Assembly: GCA_029863305.1 (NCBI GenBank)
Contig: JAOTVR010000012.1
Coordinates: 1-61,877 of the forward strand
Direction of reading: 5' to 3'
Length of the DNA stretch: 61,877 nucleotides
Origin: Gammaproteobacteria bacterium
GTDB taxonomy: Bacteria; Pseudomonadota; Gammaproteobacteria; Steroidobacterales; Woeseiaceae
In this document: positions 45,774 to 55,544 of the stretch, one piece after another
Layout of the letters: each line of letters begins with the position of its first letter
Numbering within the stretch: the first letter of the stretch is position 1
Program-made: the position numbers and the translations under genes
The notes under the pieces: generated by a model
What the model was told of the DNA's origin: nothing
What the model saw: only the letters and a program-made list of their open reading frames with translations
Database searches by the model: none

Positions 45774-48700
45774 ATGAACGGTCAAACCCAGGTAAATCAT
45801 CCGACAACGATTTCGATCGCTGCCAAAATTCTGATTGGCGCGATTTGCGCTTTTTTTGGCACTGTCGCGCAGGCACAGATCGCCTGTACAGTGGAAAACT
45901 CCATCACGGCGAATATCGTGGCGATGGACCAACCCGTGCTCTTCAACAGGATCGGTGCGTCCAATGTCAATGGCATGATATTTGCGCTGGGCCGTGATGT
46001 CGTGACGATCAATCAGGTCAACGCGATTACGGCGGATGCCGCTGGCGTCGCAAGTACGACAGCGGATCCGTTGGACGTGCAGGTTGTGACTCCTGGCGAC
46101 CCGGTGGTTGCTGGCCAGATCGTCGTGACCGCGGGCGCGGATGGAATCCTGCAGACGGTTCCCGCTTTGGGAGAAAGCATAATTCTCATCGGCGCGACGA
46201 CGCCAATCGCCACCGAGAATCTGGCAGCCTTCGTCGGCAATGTCGCATTGCGACCCGACAAGCGGCCGCGTCCGCTCGTGTTGCGCATCGCTGCACGCGA
46301 CTGCCTGACCATCAACCTGACGAATCTCCTGACCCCGATGGCCAACCCGATCAAGCCTGCAGTAGCAGGCGGCGACCCGTTGCCTGGCAACGACAACCGA
46401 CCGCTCGGGCCGAACGGCCCCGACGCGGTTCCGATCGACGGCATCAATACCCCGATCGACGACCAGGTTCTTGATCGCCATGTCAGCTTCCACGTAGCCG
46501 GAATGCAATGGATCGGTGGGGCATCCGACGACAGCTCGTTCGTTGGTAATAACACCGACAGTACTGTGCCGCAGGGCGGTTTCAAGAGCTATCAACTTTA
46601 CGCCGAACAGGAAGGCGTTTTTATTGCACGCGGCATGGCGGCGACCGTTGGTTCCGATGCGAACCAGGGCAACGCCTCGAACCTGTTGTTCGGCCAGGTC
46701 ATTGTCGAACCGATAGGCGCGAGCATTTACCGCAGCCAGACAACCGAAGAAGAGATGCGGCTGGCGTCGACGGACCTCGATCCGGCTTCCGCGACTTGTG
46801 GCGAGCGGAACCTGACCGACATCTTCCAGCCTGTCATCAACTACGAGGCGCTGTATCCGAGCGCAGACTGCAACGCCCCGAACATTGTCATGCGCTGCGA
46901 TGCGACTGGCACCGAACCCGCCACATCGGGGTATTGCGGAGATGATGGTGTCACGCTGCCGGCCTTCCCATATAACATCGGCGGTACCGGGGTCAAGCTC
47001 GGCGCCGCCGTCTGGATAGCCGAAGGCAAGGCCGGACTGCCCATCCTGAACATGATCGATGCCAATAATGAGATCGTGCACTCCGAGATTAACGGCCTGA
47101 TCGTGGGCCCCGATCCCGATGGCAGCTGGAGATTACAGTGCCCCGGAATCGACTGCCCGTACCCGCTCGAAAGCATCGGCAAACGCAATCCGTCCCTGCC
47201 CAACAGGCTCGAGGCGTTCCGCGATTTCGCCTCCGTCTGGCATGACGAGCCTGCCACCGCGCAGGCATTCCCGGGTTTCTACAAGACAGACCCGGTGTTC
47301 AGATTCGTACTGGCCGGTGTCAAAGACGGTTTCATGATCAACTACGGTTCCGGCGGTATCGGTTCCGAGATCATCGCCAACCGACTGGGCGTGGGCCCGA
47401 TGCACGATTGCCTGACCTGCGCTTACGAGGAGTTCTTCCTGACCTCGTACACGGTCGGCGATCCGGCGCAATTGAGCGACGTGGCCGCGAACATGGGCCT
47501 CGAAGACGTCAAGCCCGATCTCTCGAACCTCAATGCCGTGGCACAAGGACCGAAGGCCACCTACGTGCCGTATCCGGCGGACCCGGCCAACGTGCACCAC
47601 AGCTACATCGGGGACTTCACCAAGTACCGCAATACTCATGTGGGTAAAGAGCAGCACGTGTTCCACCTGCATAATCACCAATGGCTGTACAACCCGAATG
47701 ACGACAATTCGAATTACCTCGACGCTCAGGGCATCGGCCCGGGTGCCGGCTATACCTATGAGATCAACTTCGGCGGTTCCGGTAACCGCATCAAGAGTGC
47801 GGGCGACGCTATTTTCCACTGCCACTTCTATCCGCACTTTGCGCAGGGCATGTGGTACATGTGGCGCAACCACGATGTGCTCGAAACAGGGACACTCCTG
47901 GAGGCCTCTGGCGGTGCCGACCTCTTCCATACCGCGCCATGGGCGCTCGAGAACGGCACGCCGATGCTGGCGTCCGTCGCCGGCCTGACCCCCGCTGCTC
48001 CAGGTGCGCGGGTGCGCTCGCTGCCGGACGGCGAGATCGTAGCAGGCGCGCCAATTCCGGCAATCATCCCGCTGCCTGGCAAGGCCATGCCGCGGATGCC
48101 TGGCGAAGTACAGGTCGTTCCCAACCCATTGATGAAGACTGCATCGATGTTCCATCCGGTCAGTCCGGGCGTGCCAGTGCCGGTTGGCAGCCTGGCCAAG
48201 GTCGTACAACGCGACGTCCACGTGGGTTATCCGTTCTGGATCGCCGGCATCGAGGACATCGTTGGACAACGTCCACCCACGCCACCGCTGGATATGGTTG
48301 ACTATGGTTTGGCGACAACTCTGAGTAGCACGTTTGTTAATAAGGTCCTGAAAAATCCTGACGGCACGCCATACAAGAGCGTCACAAACTTGTTTGAAAA
48401 GCTGGTCCCGGCCCAGGCCGACGGCCATGATGGCGGTTTGCCACGCACGGCCCTGATGGGTTATGCGGCGGGCGGCTCTACCCTCGAAAACGTCGTTTCG
48501 CCGCTGGATTTCAGCAAGGTGCTCGATCAGGCCCAGGCCGTCTTCTATCCCGAAGAGGGCACAGATGTCGAGCAGACCGCGATGGCGTACCACTCCATTC
48601 GTGACCATGAGAGTTTCGCCGTGGGAACGACTGGCGCCGTTAGTCCGGCACCCTTCCAACTGAACGGCATCAAACCGGCCGTCGGCGCGCCGTATCACGA

Positions 48701-51700
48701 GCCGTGTCGCGATGACCAGGGTGATCGCTTCGACACCGACGATGATCCCTTGTCCGAGATTGGACATGTCTTCTGGGGTGCTGATGAGGGCGAATGGACG
48801 GACGACAGTACGTACGAGAGCGTTTTTGACGCCGATACACCGCGTATCTACAAAGGCGTCAACATCCAGTTCGACGCTGTCCTGAACAAGGCCGGTTATC
48901 ACTATCCGCAGCAACGCATCATCTCGCTGTGGGCGGATGCCGTACCGACCATCACCAAAGCGAAGGCGCCCGAACCGATGGTATTGCGCTTCAATTCCTT
49001 CGAGTGTGGTGTCTTCCACCATACCAACCTGGTTCCGGAGTATTACGAGCTCGATGATTACCAGGTGCGCACGCCAACCGACATCATTGGTCAACATATC
49101 CATCTGCCGAAGTGGGATCTGACCACGGCGGACGGTGCGGCCAACGGCTGGAACTACGAAGATGGAACACTGTCTCCGGGCGCCGTGCACGAACGGATCG
49201 AGGCGATCAACCACTTCACGGGAGCACACCTTGCTGCAGCCGGCGCACCGGACGGTTTTGTAGTACCGACCAGTCTCGGCCCTCTTCACGCTGAAGAGCA
49301 CCCGTATTTCGGCGTCGGTGGCCTCTCTCCGACTCCGCCAGGAACTCTGGCAACGAAGTGGCTGGGCGCACGCACCACGACGCAGCGCTGGTTCTTCGAC
49401 CCGGTACTCAACAGCGACGGCATCGACCGCGGTCTCGGCATTGTTTTCACGCATGACCACTATGGCCCGTCGACGCACCAGCAGATCGGCCTGTACGCAA
49501 CCGTACTGACCGAACCCGCCGGATCGTCCTGGTATCAAAATGAGACCGGCGAGCAGTTGGGTTGCCAGTACGACGGCGATCCAGCTTGTCGCTTCGACGG
49601 CGGACCGACCTCGTGGCAGGCGGTTATCGAGCCCAAGCAGGAAGCGACGCAATTCAACCCTGCAGGCCAGATATCGCCGTACCGCGAGTTCTATTTCGAA
49701 TACAGCGACTTCCAGCATGCCTATGAAGCCGGCGTCTATGTCGGTGCTGACCAGAATGGCGAGGCAACGGGCGGGATCGTCGGCGCCGATCGCACTCTGA
49801 TGGCAGTAACGGACCTCGGCAACCCGGCAAATTGTGACGATGCCGCTAACGCATTCCGTTGCGCGATCAATCCGCCGGCCAGGGAGCAGAATATGCCTGT
49901 ATTCCCGGACCTGGTTGACGAGATCGCCAATACGACGGACGATCCTTTGAATAATTACTGTCCGCAACGCCCGTGTCCGCAGGCGATCGATGTCGCGGAT
50001 CCGGGTATGTTCGTCGTCAACTACCGCAACGAGCCTGTTGCCCTGCGCGTCTACGACCCGAACAAGATCGGGCCTGACGGTCTGCCCGGCACCCAGGCAG
50101 ACGGTGTTGCCGGCGACCTGGCATTTGCACTGGCGGGCACCGATGACAACGCCCAGCCGATCGTGCGCAAGTTCGAAGTCGAGGATTTCAGCGGCGCCAG
50201 CACATTGCCACCGCTCGGTCCTACCGGCAATTTCCAGGTGCTGAACATTCAGCCCAAGGCCGGTAACAGCATCTATGGCACGGTATTCCCGCCACCGATC
50301 AACGAGTTCCAGGCACTCAAATCGCACGACCCGTTCACGCCGATGGTGCGAACGATGGCCGGCGACCGGAATCGCGTGAAAATTCAGGCAGGCGGGTTTG
50401 AAGAAGAGCACACGGCAGCGTTCCATGGCATGAAATGGTTGCAGGGCGGCTCGAGCTTCGGCGGTGCGCCGAACAGCGGCTGGCGTAATGCCCAACCCGG
50501 CGGCATCTCGGAGCAGTTCACGCTGAACTCGCCAATCGTGGGCGTCGTCGGCCAGGCCGGCAACAGCGTCGACTATGCGTACACCATGGACACGTCGATG
50601 GACGGCTACTGGAGCGGCATGTGGGGACTCATGCGGGTCTACAGCAACAAGCAAAATAATCTGACCGTGTTGTCGTCTTCGCCGTTTGCGTCCAACAACA
50701 ATGTCCGGATCGACAATCGCGACGAGTTCATCGGCGCCTGTCCGGCGATCGAGGAAGGAAATGGAAGGAATCGTCAGATGCGCACCTTGAACCTGCGCGA
50801 ATACGACGTCACTGCCGTTCTGGCGAACGATATTCTGGGCAAGCCCGCCGGTTTGACAATACCCGCAGATCCACATCCAACCGGGCATGTCGGCGGATCG
50901 CCGGACCCGGCAGGAGGCACGCTGGTCTACAACTCACGAACCGGCACGAATGCGCTCGGCATCGGACCAATCCACGATCCCACTGCGATCCTCTATGTCC
51001 GTACCGAGGACATGGCGAATCCGGATGATCCGAAGGCAGGTTTGCTACCCGGTGTCCCGGTCGAGCCACTGATCCTCAGAGCGAATGCAGGCGACTGTAT
51101 CGACGTTACCTTGCGCAATCGTTTGCTGACCCAGGCAGTTCTTACGGTCGGTGGCACTCCGGTGATCGATGCAAGCGGTGCTGCTGTATTCCTTAATGAT
51201 GGTGATCTGTTTGTACTCGATCCCGTTGGCACGTCATCTTGTGGTGGCGCGAACTGCACGGCAGTCACGGCGGCGCAAGTCACTTTTGACCAGATGCCGG
51301 AACTGGCGACATTCGGCTCACTGCTGGGAGCTAACAAGCGCCACTACGGCAACGCCCTCGGCCTTACCCCTGATGAGGGTTCGACGACGTTCCAGACGAA
51401 CCTGATCCAGGCGTCACCGTGGGTAGGCCTGCACCCGCAACTCGTTGAGTTCGACGGCAGCCGCGACAACGGTATCAAGACCGGCACGAACAATAGCCAG
51501 GCGATTGTGCCTCCAGGACAGCAGACGACGTATCGCTGGTATGCCGGCGATCTTGCTATCGGCGAGACCGATGACAGGCGGCCCAATTTCGTGCTGACGG
51601 CCACTGCGGTCGAGTTTGGCGGTTCGAACCTGCAGCCTGCCGATGTCATCAAGCAGGGCATGAAGTCAATGGTTGGCCAGCTCGTTATCGAGCCTGAAGG

Positions 51701-52481
51701 GTCGACATGGCCTGATGCGCTTGCAGATCTTGAAGCGCGTGCGGGAACAGATCCGAACGGAGCGGGACACAAGACCCGGGCCATGGTCACTGTGGCCGAT
51801 AGCTCAGGCACGCCACTTTTCCGCGACCTGTCGCAGGTCTGGACCAAGGGCCAGACGCAGTACTACGCCAACAGTGAGCCTGTGGAGCATATGAATGGCG
51901 AAGGCAATGGCATCCCCGAGGATCCGCAGGATTCCACAGGCATGGCCATCAACTACGGCATCGAGCCGGTCTGGTTCCGTTTGGGGATACTGCCAAACGC
52001 GCACTTCGGGAACGCCGGATCCGGGGCGACCACCTTTGGTGGCAATACCCAGTTCGATGTGTTCTCGAACGCCAAAGTCGGTACGGATCCGCAGACGCCC
52101 GTGTTCACAGCACCGGCAGGCATGCAGACGCGCATGCGCGTAACTGTACCGCACGGCACCAACCGTGGTTCGACCTTCGCTCTGCACGGTCATCTGTGGC
52201 AACGGGATCCGTATATCACCGAGAACAATACCGCCGGGTTCCCCAATGGCTATTACCTCGGTGGCGACGGTGTCGGTTCGAAGGATATCGGGTTCAACCC
52301 GCTTGGCTTTTATCAGGGTGGTCAGGAGAGCATCTGGCCGTCAAACCATTACGATATCGTTCTGCCGAAAGCAGGTGGTGAGAACGGCGTCCCTGGTGAC
52401 TACATGTTCCGTGACGTCGGGTCTTTCGGTAGTGCGAGCGGTGTGTGGGGTATCCTGCGGGTGGTAGAGCCGGCGCCATAG
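45774..52481 (+). CDS. Giant secreted multicopper oxidase, putative Mn(II) oxidase (MnxG/McoA/MofA type)
   Basis: This 2235-residue exported protein starts at ATG 45774 (GGGAGAG just before it, then a signal peptide ending TVAQA). Cupredoxin-like domains run throughout. The four multicopper-oxidase copper motifs are present but permuted: site 3 HVFHLH at 628-633; site 4 HCHFYPHFAQGM at 682-693 (type 1 ligands Cys683, His688, axial Met693); site 1 QHIHLPKWD with His1108 and His1110; and site 2 FTHDHYGPSTHQQ with His1227 and His1229. The N-terminal and C-terminal thirds keep HVSFHVAG, FHGMKW and HGHLWQ-like remnants but lack full ligand sets. Known proteins of this size and style oxidise Mn(II) to Mn oxides at the cell surface. 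The substrate here is inferred. Downstream genes encode copper chaperones, an isomerase and a cytochrome. Confidence 0.82.
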   Translation: MNGQTQVNHPTTISIAAKILIGAICAFFGTVAQAQIACTVENSITANIVAMDQPVLFNRIGASNVNGMIFALGRDVVTINQVNAITADAAGVASTTADPLDVQVVTPGDPVVAGQIVVTAGADGILQTVPALGESIILIGATTPIATENLAAFVGNVALRPDKRPRPLVLRIAARDCLTINLTNLLTPMANPIKPAVAGGDPLPGNDNRPLGPNGPDAVPIDGINTPIDDQVLDRHVSFHVAGMQWIGGASDDSSFVGNNTDSTVPQGGFKSYQLYAEQEGVFIARGMAATVGSDANQGNASNLLFGQVIVEPIGASIYRSQTTEEEMRLASTDLDPASATCGERNLTDIFQPVINYEALYPSADCNAPNIVMRCDATGTEPATSGYCGDDGVTLPAFPYNIGGTGVKLGAAVWIAEGKAGLPILNMIDANNEIVHSEINGLIVGPDPDGSWRLQCPGIDCPYPLESIGKRNPSLPNRLEAFRDFASVWHDEPATAQAFPGFYKTDPVFRFVLAGVKDGFMINYGSGGIGSEIIANRLGVGPMHDCLTCAYEEFFLTSYTVGDPAQLSDVAANMGLEDVKPDLSNLNAVAQGPKATYVPYPADPANVHHSYIGDFTKYRNTHVGKEQHVFHLHNHQWLYNPNDDNSNYLDAQGIGPGAGYTYEINFGGSGNRIKSAGDAIFHCHFYPHFAQGMWYMWRNHDVLETGTLLEASGGADLFHTAPWALENGTPMLASVAGLTPAAPGARVRSLPDGEIVAGAPIPAIIPLPGKAMPRMPGEVQVVPNPLMKTASMFHPVSPGVPVPVGSLAKVVQRDVHVGYPFWIAGIEDIVGQRPPTPPLDMVDYGLATTLSSTFVNKVLKNPDGTPYKSVTNLFEKLVPAQADGHDGGLPRTALMGYAAGGSTLENVVSPLDFSKVLDQAQAVFYPEEGTDVEQTAMAYHSIRDHESFAVGTTGAVSPAPFQLNGIKPAVGAPYHEPCRDDQGDRFDTDDDPLSEIGHVFWGADEGEWTDDSTYESVFDADTPRIYKGVNIQFDAVLNKAGYHYPQQRIISLWADAVPTITKAKAPEPMVLRFNSFECGVFHHTNLVPEYYELDDYQVRTPTDIIGQHIHLPKWDLTTADGAANGWNYEDGTLSPGAVHERIEAINHFTGAHLAAAGAPDGFVVPTSLGPLHAEEHPYFGVGGLSPTPPGTLATKWLGARTTTQRWFFDPVLNSDGIDRGLGIVFTHDHYGPSTHQQIGLYATVLTEPAGSSWYQNETGEQLGCQYDGDPACRFDGGPTSWQAVIEPKQEATQFNPAGQISPYREFYFEYSDFQHAYEAGVYVGADQNGEATGGIVGADRTLMAVTDLGNPANCDDAANAFRCAINPPAREQNMPVFPDLVDEIANTTDDPLNNYCPQRPCPQAIDVADPGMFVVNYRNEPVALRVYDPNKIGPDGLPGTQADGVAGDLAFALAGTDDNAQPIVRKFEVEDFSGASTLPPLGPTGNFQVLNIQPKAGNSIYGTVFPPPINEFQALKSHDPFTPMVRTMAGDRNRVKIQAGGFEEEHTAAFHGMKWLQGGSSFGGAPNSGWRNAQPGGISEQFTLNSPIVGVVGQAGNSVDYAYTMDTSMDGYWSGMWGLMRVYSNKQNNLTVLSSSPFASNNNVRIDNRDEFIGACPAIEEGNGRNRQMRTLNLREYDVTAVLANDILGKPAGLTIPADPHPTGHVGGSPDPAGGTLVYNSRTGTNALGIGPIHDPTAILYVRTEDMANPDDPKAGLLPGVPVEPLILRANAGDCIDVTLRNRLLTQAVLTVGGTPVIDASGAAVFLNDGDLFVLDPVGTSSCGGANCTAVTAAQVTFDQMPELATFGSLLGANKRHYGNALGLTPDEGSTTFQTNLIQASPWVGLHPQLVEFDGSRDNGIKTGTNNSQAIVPPGQQTTYRWYAGDLAIGETDDRRPNFVLTATAVEFGGSNLQPADVIKQGMKSMVGQLVIEPEGSTWPDALADLEARAGTDPNGAGHKTRAMVTVADSSGTPLFRDLSQVWTKGQTQYYANSEPVEHMNGEGNGIPEDPQDSTGMAINYGIEPVWFRLGILPNAHFGNAGSGATTFGGNTQFDVFSNAKVGTDPQTPVFTAPAGMQTRMRVTVPHGTNRGSTFALHGHLWQRDPYITENNTAGFPNGYYLGGDGVGSKDIGFNPLGFYQGGQESIWPSNHYDIVLPKAGGENGVPGDYMFRDVGSFGSASGVWGILRVVEPAP

Positions 52482-52523
52482 GCCGGCGGGAATACATTTT
52501 GGACAAGGATGTCCCGGCAATAA

Positions 52524-52554
52524 GTGGGTGCGGTCTGATTCAGACCGCACCCAC
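52524..52554 (+). repeat. 14 bp perfect hairpin after the giant oxidase gene
   Basis: The arms at 52524-52537 (GTGGGTGCGGTCTG) and 52541-52554 are exact complements with a three-base ATT between them. No T-run follows, so it is not a typical terminator. It may protect the 3' end of the oxidase message, attenuate the downstream genes or act as a rho-dependent pause. It lies in the 132 bp gap before the next gene. Confidence 0.6.
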
Positions 52555-52613
52555 GCTTTACGATGGAACCGCGACGAATCGTTTCCCAAGGTGAGCAACA
52601 ATAAGGTGGCAGG

Positions 52614-54566
52614 ATGAATGTGACCAGGACTACTTCTCTGCAGTCATTGACAAAATTTTTGATCGTGCTTGTGTCCACGGCAGCGATTTTGCTGCCGGTG
52701 AGTTATGCCGCTCAGACGAAACCCGCGGCAAGCGGCCAACTCGTCAAGCATGGCATCGTCGTCGACTTCGAGGCCTTCCCTGTCGGAGATGCGGCGGACG
52801 GACTCGTGGAAGGACAGCTGGCTGAAATGCGCTTCCGCCTGACGGAAGAAGCCACGGGCGCACCGGTCACCGGTATCACACCGGGTGTGTGGATGGACAT
52901 GGGCCAGGTTATCCAGGACAAGTCCGGCGCCGAGCAGAAGAGCTGCAAGGAAAAGATCGCGCTGTATCTCAAAGGTGTCGTCGGCATCCGCCCGATGCTC
53001 GATCTCAACAGCTACTACGTCGTAGTCATGAACAAGGAGGGCAGCCTGTCGATCATCGATCCGCTGGTCTCCATGGTCGGCAAGACCAGCACGCTCGGCA
53101 TGATCCGACTCCGGGGGCCCGGATCGGACTGGGTCAAGAGCCAGAATGAGAAGCGCTTATTCGTCAGCATTCCGAGCACCGGCCACCTGGCGGTTGTTGA
53201 TACCGAAGCCTTCAAATTGACAACGGACATCGAAGTGGGCGAATGGCCGACGCGTGTTGCGATGCAGCCCGATGGCCGGTTCGTGTGGGTCGGCAACAAT
53301 GCGAACACGGAGGAAGCGAGCGGTGTAACGGTTATCGATGCCGGTACGTTTCAGGTTGTGGCGAGCGTTGCGACGGGCATGGGGCATCATGAGATCGCGT
53401 TTACCGAGGACAATCGCTACGCGTTCGTCAGCAACCGGGATGCCGGCACGGTCAGTGTCATTGATGTCGAGTCAAGGCAAAAAATCAAAGACATCGAAAC
53501 CGGTCCTGTACCCATTTCGCTCGCCTATTCGGCATTGTCGCAATCATTGTATGTATCGGATGGCAAAGCGGGCACGGTAACCGTCATCGACGGCAACGAT
53601 CTCGAGGTCAAACGACAAATTGCGCTGGATTCCGGATTGGGTCCTTTGCGTTTCACGCCGGATAATCGCTATGCGCTGACAGTCAATCCGTCAAAAAACG
53701 TCGTCTTCGTTATTGATGCCGCCAGCAATAAGCATATTCAAACAATCGAGGTTGCGGGCAAACCCTTCCAGCTCGCGTTCAGCCGCGCGTTCGCCTATGT
53801 GCGCTCGCTTGCCAACGAACGCGTTACGATGATTAATCTGATCAGTCTCGGCGAGGGCAAGGAGCCCATCGTCATGGGCTTTGCTGCGGGTGGTTCCGCG
53901 CCACAGCTTGCCGGTGATCTTCCTCTTGCGGACTCGATAACATTTACGACCAGTGAAGCGGCTGTGTTTGTCGTCAATCCCGCCGACAACACAACCTACT
54001 TTTACATGGAAGGCATGAATGCTCCTGCCGGCAATTACAAAGTGTTCGGCGCCAGCGCACGGGCGGTGACCGTGGTCGACCGCAGTTTGCGCGAGCAGGA
54101 ACCCGGCGTGTATGTGTCGACAGTCAAGATACCCGCTGCCGGCCGTTACGATGTGGCATTCATGCTCAACACGCCGGAACTACTGCACTGTTTCTCCGCG
54201 AGCGCCAGCGCGAATCCGTTACTCGAAAACAGTGTTGGCGGCGTCGCGATCGAGTATTTGCAGAATGACAGGCTGACGACAGCGGGTTCCGAGTTTTCCC
54301 TGCGTTTCAGAATCAGCGATTCTGGTACGGGCGAGCCGAAATCAGGTCTTAAAGACGTCAGCGTGCGCTACTTCCGAACTCCAGGTACCGATCGCAGGGA
54401 GGTTTTTGCAGAAGAAGAGGGTGACGGCGTGTATCGCGCGTTGCTGCCATTAGGCAGGGCAGGAGGCTACTACGCGTACGTCGGCATTCGCTCGCAGAAT
54501 ATAGGTTACAACGACCTGCCCTATTTCTCGGTGGCTGCAACCCGGCAATCGGCAGAGAAGAAATAA
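52614..54566 (+). CDS. Secreted YVTN-type beta-propeller protein
   Basis: This 650-residue exported protein has a signal peptide (ending SYAAQ), an N-terminal beta domain with a GVWMDMGQ region (about 40-125), a YVTN-like seven-bladed propeller (about 130-430; repeats such as VSNRDAGTVSVIDVES and YVSDGKAGTVTVIDG), and C-terminal Ig-like domains (about 440-640). No haem motif is present. The last base of its TAA is the first base of the next ATG, so it is coupled to the isomerase gene. It probably acts as a structural or electron-transfer partner of the oxidase. The function is not known. Confidence 0.8.
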   Translation: MNVTRTTSLQSLTKFLIVLVSTAAILLPVSYAAQTKPAASGQLVKHGIVVDFEAFPVGDAADGLVEGQLAEMRFRLTEEATGAPVTGITPGVWMDMGQVIQDKSGAEQKSCKEKIALYLKGVVGIRPMLDLNSYYVVVMNKEGSLSIIDPLVSMVGKTSTLGMIRLRGPGSDWVKSQNEKRLFVSIPSTGHLAVVDTEAFKLTTDIEVGEWPTRVAMQPDGRFVWVGNNANTEEASGVTVIDAGTFQVVASVATGMGHHEIAFTEDNRYAFVSNRDAGTVSVIDVESRQKIKDIETGPVPISLAYSALSQSLYVSDGKAGTVTVIDGNDLEVKRQIALDSGLGPLRFTPDNRYALTVNPSKNVVFVIDAASNKHIQTIEVAGKPFQLAFSRAFAYVRSLANERVTMINLISLGEGKEPIVMGFAAGGSAPQLAGDLPLADSITFTTSEAAVFVVNPADNTTYFYMEGMNAPAGNYKVFGASARAVTVVDRSLREQEPGVYVSTVKIPAAGRYDVAFMLNTPELLHCFSASASANPLLENSVGGVAIEYLQNDRLTTAGSEFSLRFRISDSGTGEPKSGLKDVSVRYFRTPGTDRREVFAEEEGDGVYRALLPLGRAGGYYAYVGIRSQNIGYNDLPYFSVAATRQSAEKK

Positions 54567-55534
54567 TGAAGAATCTGGCAATCTTGCTGGCGGTACTTAT
54601 TCCGCTCAGTCTTAACAGTTCGGCGCAGGCACAGGTATCGGCGTACGGCGCGGCTGCTCGCGTCAATGGCGTCGAGGTGAGCAACAGCGTGCTGGAGAAG
54701 AGCTTCGAAGAGTATCAGCGGGAAAACAACGTCAACATCGCTGCAATTCGTTATCCGAACCGCGTAAAAGAAATGAAGCGCGACGTCCTCGAGCATCTTA
54801 TCGATCAGGAACTCGTGTGGCAGACGGTGCAGGCGAAAAAACTCTTCGCCAGCGCAGAAGAAATTGATGCATCACTGCAGGAAATCCGCTCTCACTTCGA
54901 CTCCGAGGATCGTTTTCTGACGCGAATCACGATCGACGGATTTACCCCCGAGAGCTATCGTGCTTACGTCCGGCGGACAGCCTCTGTGGCCAACTATATG
55001 CAGAACATTTCTGCCAGTGCGACGGTTAGCAGTGGAGATGTGAACGAGTTTTACGTGAATAATCCTGATAAGTTTCAGATGCCCGAGACAGTCAAGGTGC
55101 GCCACATTCTGCTAAAAGTGCATCCAAGTGCGAACGAGCAATCCAGAGCTACAGTGCGGGAGAAAATGGACAGCATTGTAGACCAGCTTGCCAACGGCGC
55201 AGATTTCGCGGCGCTCGCCACCAGGTACTCGGAAGACAGCAGTGCGGCGCAGGGCGGAGATCTGGGCTATTTCCATCACGGGCAGATGGTGCAGCCGTTC
55301 GACGATGCGGCATTTGCGCTGAAGGTTGGAGAGACATCGGGGATCGTCGAGACGGTATATGGGCTGCATGTAATAAGGGTCGAAGACCGGCAACCGCCGC
55401 AGATCGTGCCCGAGGAGATGGCCAGAGAACAAATTCATGACTACCTGCTGGACGTCAAGCAACGACAGGCGATAAGAAATGAACTCAGTGAACTTCGTGC
55501 CGAAGCCGAGATTGAGATACTGCTGCCGCTATGA
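54566..55534 (+). CDS. Periplasmic parvulin-type peptidyl-prolyl isomerase (SurA/PpiC-like)
   Basis: This 322-residue protein has a signal peptide (about 1-22), a SurA-like N-terminal chaperone region (about 28-165) and a parvulin rotamase domain (about 172-275; VRHILLKVHP, GGDLGYFHHGQM, VETVYGLHVIRVED). It helps fold exported proteins. Placement between oxidase partners suggests it is dedicated to folding the giant oxidase or propeller. The Leptothrix mofA operon, as I recall it, also carries a prolyl isomerase gene. The overlap with the upstream gene is one base. Confidence 0.9.
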   Translation: MKNLAILLAVLIPLSLNSSAQAQVSAYGAAARVNGVEVSNSVLEKSFEEYQRENNVNIAAIRYPNRVKEMKRDVLEHLIDQELVWQTVQAKKLFASAEEIDASLQEIRSHFDSEDRFLTRITIDGFTPESYRAYVRRTASVANYMQNISASATVSSGDVNEFYVNNPDKFQMPETVKVRHILLKVHPSANEQSRATVREKMDSIVDQLANGADFAALATRYSEDSSAAQGGDLGYFHHGQMVQPFDDAAFALKVGETSGIVETVYGLHVIRVEDRQPPQIVPEEMAREQIHDYLLDVKQRQAIRNELSELRAEAEIEILLPL

Positions 55535-55544
55535 GTGGACTGCT

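Noticed and set aside
45576..47081. A 501-codon minus-strand open frame over the 5' part of the oxidase
   Set aside because: It is antisense to the coding strand, has no motif and has composition typical of shadows. Accepting it would also remove the oxidase signal peptide region.
47133..50888. A 1251-codon open frame on the minus strand inside the oxidase gene
   Set aside because: It is fully antisense to a gene with clear copper motifs and a signal peptide. Its translation shows no recognisable domain and is typical of a GC-biased shadow frame.
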